Assembly (NCBI GenBank): GCA_964647255.1
Contig: CAZYGI010000007.1
Location: forward strand, 1-64,000
Direction: 5' to 3'
DNA length: 64,000 nt
Origin: CAWJEL01 sp964647255
Lineage (GTDB): Bacteria; Chloroflexota; Anaerolineae; CG2-30-64-16
The position numbers and the translations under genes were made by a program. The notes under the pieces were generated by a model, which was given only the letters and a program-made list of their open reading frames with translations, did no database searches and was not told the origin of the DNA. Positions 60,860 to 64,000 of the stretch are shown here, piece by piece (positions within the stretch are counted from its first letter, which is position 1; each line of letters starts with the position of its first letter).

Positions 60860-62353
60860 ATGACCCGTCCAACTGATCCTCCCCGCGCCCAGATTCTCGC
60901 CGTGCTCACCGCAGCCCTCCGCGCCGCGGATCCGCGCGAGGCGGTCCACCGGCATCTGAGCCGGATGGGCGACGCGCTGATCCTCGGCCAACAAACCTAT
61001 CACCTCAACCAAATCGGCCGCGTCATCATCGTCGGGGGTGGCAAGGCGACCGCGCCGATGGCCGCCGCGCTCCACGAAAGCCTCGCCGACCGTATTTCGG
61101 CCGGCGCGGTGGTCGTCAAGTACGGCCACTCCCGCGGGACCGGCAGCTGGCGGGCGCGATTCGAAGGCCGCTGCGACCGCGCTCCCATCGGGGAAGATCA
61201 ATGCGAAGACGTAACGACACAGAATCAAGAGGGCCTTAGCGACTCCGCGCTTTCCTCGGCCGGCCCAATTCAGGTTTTCGAGGCCGGGCACCCCATCCCG
61301 GACGCGGCCGGCCTGGCGGGCGCGGAGCAGATCGCCCAGCTGCTGGCGGGCCTGACCGAGCGCGATCTGGTCATCGTCTTGCTCTCCGGCGGGGGGTCGG
61401 CGCTGCTGCCGCTGCCTGCGGCCGGGATCAGCCTGGCGGACTATCAGAGCCTCAACAACCTGCTGCTCCGCTGCGGCGCGGACATTACCGAGATCAACAC
61501 GGTGCGCAAGCACTGCTCCCAGCTTCAGGGTGGGCAGCTGGCCCGCCTGGCCGCGCCTGCGCAGGTCGCCACGCTGATCCTCTCGGACGTTGTCGGCTCG
61601 CCGCTGGACGCCATTGCCTCCGGGCCCACCGTGCCCGATCACAGCACATTCGCCGATGCCTGGAAGGTGCTTGAACGGTATAACCTCGTCGCGTCGGCGC
61701 CGCCCACAGTATGCACGCATCTGGGACGCGGCGCCGCCGGCGAGATTCCCGACACGCCGAAGCCAGGCGATCCGATCTTTGCGCGGGGCAACACCCTCGT
61801 CATCGGCGACAACGCCAGCGCGGGCCGGGCCGCCGTGGCCGAGGCGCGGCGCCTGGGCTTCACAAGCCAGCTTCTGACGACTTTCCTCCAGGGGGAAGCG
61901 CGGGAGGTGGGCCGCGTCGCCGCAGGGCTTGCACAAGGGATCGCGTGCGGGCAATCGGATTTCATTTCGCCCGCGTGCCTGGTGCTCGGCGGAGAAACCA
62001 CCGTGACGATCCGGGGAGCGGGCAGAGGGGGCCGGAATCAGGAGCTTGCGTTAGCGGCCGGCGTTGCGCTGGATGGCAGCCGCTTGCCGCCGGGAGTTGA
62101 GGTCGCGGTGGTGAGCCTGGGCACGGATGGCACCGATGGCCCGACGGAAGCGGCCGGCGGCCTCGCCACGGCCGACACGGTCGCACGGGCGCTGGCGCTC
62201 GGCCTGGACGCCCGCGCGGCGCTGGCGGCGAACGACAGCTATCATCTGCTCGGCGCGCTGGGTGATCTGCTCATCACCGGGCCGACGCAGACGAATGTGA
62301 ATGATCTGATCGTCGTGTTCTGCTGGGGAGAGATTCGGGCGCATCGGGCTTGA
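60860..62353 (+). CDS. Glycerate 2-kinase (GckA/MOFRL family)
   Basis: 497 residues, phosphorylating D-glycerate to 2-phosphoglycerate. Motifs: GRVIIVGGGKATAPMAAAL, EAGHPIPDAAGLAGA, VLLSGGGSALLPLPA, NTVRKHCSQLQGGQLARLA, LSDVVGSPLDAIASGPTVPD (in part), and GGETTVTIRGAGRGGRNQELALA of the MOFRL domain (in part). A segment of about 38 residues (VKYGHSRG followed by TGSWRARFEGRCDRAPIGED in part) interrupts the usual KYGH-to-EAGHP loop. ATG at 60860 is 25 bp after the solute-binding gene, so the two are co-transcribed. Confidence 0.9.
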   Translation: MTRPTDPPRAQILAVLTAALRAADPREAVHRHLSRMGDALILGQQTYHLNQIGRVIIVGGGKATAPMAAALHESLADRISAGAVVVKYGHSRGTGSWRARFEGRCDRAPIGEDQCEDVTTQNQEGLSDSALSSAGPIQVFEAGHPIPDAAGLAGAEQIAQLLAGLTERDLVIVLLSGGGSALLPLPAAGISLADYQSLNNLLLRCGADITEINTVRKHCSQLQGGQLARLAAPAQVATLILSDVVGSPLDAIASGPTVPDHSTFADAWKVLERYNLVASAPPTVCTHLGRGAAGEIPDTPKPGDPIFARGNTLVIGDNASAGRAAVAEARRLGFTSQLLTTFLQGEAREVGRVAAGLAQGIACGQSDFISPACLVLGGETTVTIRGAGRGGRNQELALAAGVALDGSRLPPGVEVAVVSLGTDGTDGPTEAAGGLATADTVARALALGLDARAALAANDSYHLLGALGDLLITGPTQTNVNDLIVVFCWGEIRAHRA

Positions 62354-62406
62354 CGTGCCTGACACTTGCCTGGTAAACCATCAGCCTCCACAAGTGTCAG
62401 GCACGT
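62353..62406. terminator. Long palindrome between convergent genes, likely bidirectional terminator
   Basis: ACGTGCCTGACACTTG (62353-62368) and its exact complement (62391-62406). It starts at the last base of the glycerate kinase stop codon and ends eight bases before the HerA-like stop. No T-run follows. Confidence 0.55.
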
Positions 62407-62413
62407 TTCGGCG

Positions 62414-64000
62414 CTAAGCCTCTTCCGCGCCGGGGTACGCGGGCTGCGAATCGGTGCGGTTGCGGCCGCGGGAATCGGTGTAGCTGACGCGCCACGAAGG
62501 CATCCAGGCCAGGGCGACCGTCTGCACGTCAATATCGGCCTTCTTAGGCGTGATCTGAGTCTTCTGGATGTCGCCGGCGGCCTTGGTCCACTGCTGGGTC
62601 AGTGCATCCGCCTCCCCTTGCATCTGAACCTGGATATCCTTCACCTGGGCTTCGAGCCGCGCGATATCTTCCTCGGCCTGCTCGATGTTCGCCTTGGCCT
62701 CAGACGTCAGGCGCCGCTTAGTGGCTGCGGACGAGAGGCCGCTGAGGCTCTTCCGTTTGCGACCGGTCAGCAGGCCAAACATCCCGGCGACGGTGGAGAC
62801 GCCGCTCAACACTTCCTCCGCCTGCCGCCCCTTGTACTTTGCCTTTGCATCAGCCAGGTCTTGCTGCTCGTTTGCCAGCCGATCCTGAATCCGCTTGAGC
62901 TGCGTCTCGTACTTGTCCTTCAGCTTATCTACTCCGGCGTCACGCGCCTCGCGCGCGGCCTGCTGGCAGCGTGCGACAAAATCGCGCGCCGACTCACCGG
63001 AGCGCGCATACAGCTTCAGGGTCGGGTTGTACGCCAGCTCAAAACCCTGGTTGCGGTAGATGTGATCGGTCAGATCAGCGGCCAGCCCGGCGAAAGCCTT
63101 GACCGAGGTCACGCCCTCCGGCAGGTCCACGCTGAAAGCAGCATCTGCAACCGGGCTCTCCTGAAGGTCGCGCGGCTCCAGGCTCACCGGTTGAGCATCC
63201 TTCCAGGAAATTACCTTGGCGCCGGGATCGAGCGGCAACAACAACGTGGTGTCCTGTCGCTCGTCAATGGCGAGTTTGCGATCGGCGAAATGGACGCTGG
63301 CGAAGCCGATCAACGCCGGCTCGTAGACCAGCACTTGTTGCGCATCGGCCAGGGCGTCCCCCGTGCGGGCGGCGATGGCCTGCATCGCGTTGTTTTTGGC
63401 GACAGCCACTGGCAAGTAAGCCTGTTTGATCCCCGGTGGCAGCACCGGCGGCTGCGCGCTGACTCCGCCTGCACCGACCGTCGCGGCGCTCGGGCCTTGT
63501 CCCGGCAGGAAGGCCGGCTTGCCGGCCGCCGCGATGGCCGGCCCGGCTGCGCCCTTTCGCCCGGCCATCAACGTCTTAATCTGTCCACGCGTCAGCGGGC
63601 CGCGCAGATAGCTCATCGCCCAGCGCGTCTGGAAGATCACGGGCTCTTTCAGGTTGACGTTGTGCATCAGGAAGACGCGCGAATCCAGCGAGGAGATGAT
63701 CTTGTCCAGCTTGGCCGGATCGGTGATCGTCCCCGCCTCGGCCATGGCGCTCTCCAATCCCTCCATCAGGCGCGCCTTGTCCCGCTCGGCCTGCAACTTG
63801 CCGATGAACCAGGTGCCGGCGTTCGTCAGCCCCTTGTAGTCCAGATCCACGGGGTTCTGCGTGGTGAGCATGACGCCTACGCCGAAAGCGCGCGCCTGCT
63901 TGACCAGGGTCAGCAGCGGCCTTTTGCTCGGCGGATTGGCGCTGGGCGGGAAGTAGCCGAACACCTCGTCCATGTAGACCAGGGCGCGCAGGCTGGTGGT
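62414..64000 (-). CDS. HerA/VirB4-like AAA ATPase, C-terminal part (start outside window)
   Basis: At least 528 residues visible; the frame stays open to the right edge (TTSLRALVYMDEVFGYFPP reads through it), so the start is missing. LRALVYMDEVFGYFPP looks like Walker B, and VMLTTQNPVDLDYKGLTNAGTWFIGKLQ (parts TTQNPVDLDYK and GTWFIGKLQ) is the HerA/DUF853-like sensor region. A Gly/Pro/Ala linker (about residues 145-190), an alpha/beta region and a coiled coil (about 320-450: Lys/Glu/Gln-rich) follow. Proteins of this class are ATP-dependent helicase- or translocase-like factors of uncertain role. Confidence 0.78.
   Translation of the reverse strand, partial: TTSLRALVYMDEVFGYFPPSANPPSKRPLLTLVKQARAFGVGVMLTTQNPVDLDYKGLTNAGTWFIGKLQAERDKARLMEGLESAMAEAGTITDPAKLDKIISSLDSRVFLMHNVNLKEPVIFQTRWAMSYLRGPLTRGQIKTLMAGRKGAAGPAIAAAGKPAFLPGQGPSAATVGAGGVSAQPPVLPPGIKQAYLPVAVAKNNAMQAIAARTGDALADAQQVLVYEPALIGFASVHFADRKLAIDERQDTTLLLPLDPGAKVISWKDAQPVSLEPRDLQESPVADAAFSVDLPEGVTSVKAFAGLAADLTDHIYRNQGFELAYNPTLKLYARSGESARDFVARCQQAAREARDAGVDKLKDKYETQLKRIQDRLANEQQDLADAKAKYKGRQAEEVLSGVSTVAGMFGLLTGRKRKSLSGLSSAATKRRLTSEAKANIEQAEEDIARLEAQVKDIQVQMQGEADALTQQWTKAAGDIQKTQITPKKADIDVQTVALAWMPSWRVSYTDSRGRNRTDSQPAYPGAEEA

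Overview
The window looks like part of a high-GC chromosome from a Chloroflexota (Anaerolineae-like) bacterium. No rRNA or taxonomic marker proves this; the call is inferred from the gene mix: RNase J plus RNase Y, Rex, a ClpC-type Clp ATPase, T-box leaders, a Gram-positive-type LexA box, lipoproteins with long Pro/Thr/Ala-rich linkers, DUF2723 and HD/HAD proteins, and many short palindromic and 7-8 bp tandem repeats between genes. The DNA is almost all coding and the genes are mostly housekeeping. There is no prophage, CRISPR array or intact insertion sequence. Two short N-runs (11180-11189 and 40051-40097) mark assembly gaps.

Layout. (1) 1-6.7 kb: the 3' part of dnaE, then minus-strand genes for an HD phosphohydrolase, a flippase-like membrane protein, a GT2 glycosyltransferase and an unknown HAD-like protein. 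(2) 6.8-10.9 kb: an aspartate-pathway operon lysC-hom-asd on the minus strand behind a T-box leader. (3) 11.0-20.3 kb: one long minus-strand operon with a CBS protein, a B12/radical SAM protein, a four-subunit 2-oxoacid:ferredoxin oxidoreductase, a PLP aminotransferase, a second CBS protein, a ThiF-like E1 enzyme and a double GNAT protein; it looks like an amino-acid or keto-acid oxidation module. (4) 20.5-27.4 kb: rex, and divergent from it Yip1 and a MacAB/LolD-type exporter, with a likely Rex operator in the shared promoter region, then a TolB-like lipoprotein. (5) 27.4-34.3 kb: subtilase, clpC, S1-repeat protein, RidA. (6) 34.3-37.7 kb: leuS behind a leucine T-box leader that contains a complete tRNA-Ala(GGC) gene and is preceded by tRNA-Ala(CGC). 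(7) 37.8-40.2 kb: a small membrane protein and two tandem acyltransferases, the second preceded by a decayed copy of the membrane protein. (8) 40.2-49.5 kb: an eight-gene arginine operon argC-argB-argD-GNAT-hom2-argG-argJ-argH, preceded by an arginine-rich leader peptide and a terminator. (9) 49.5-57.1 kb: CAP-domain secreted protein, rnj, rny, recX, recA (LexA box), macrodomain protein. (10) 57.1-64.0 kb: DUF2723 membrane protein, solute-binding lipoprotein, glycerate 2-kinase, and a partial HerA-like ATPase.

Two themes stand out. First, amino-acid supply is controlled by RNA: T-boxes before lysC and leuS and a ribosome-type attenuator before argC. In the leuS leader a tRNA gene lies between the tRNA-sensing and the antiterminator parts, which I do not know from any described T-box. 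Second, short tandem repeats (mostly period 7 or 8) and palindromes sit directly at stop codons between genes, and apparently related repeats have entered conserved enzymes in frame (ArgC, LeuS, ArgH, DUF2723, DnaE, and with weaker signs ArgJ and glycerate kinase).
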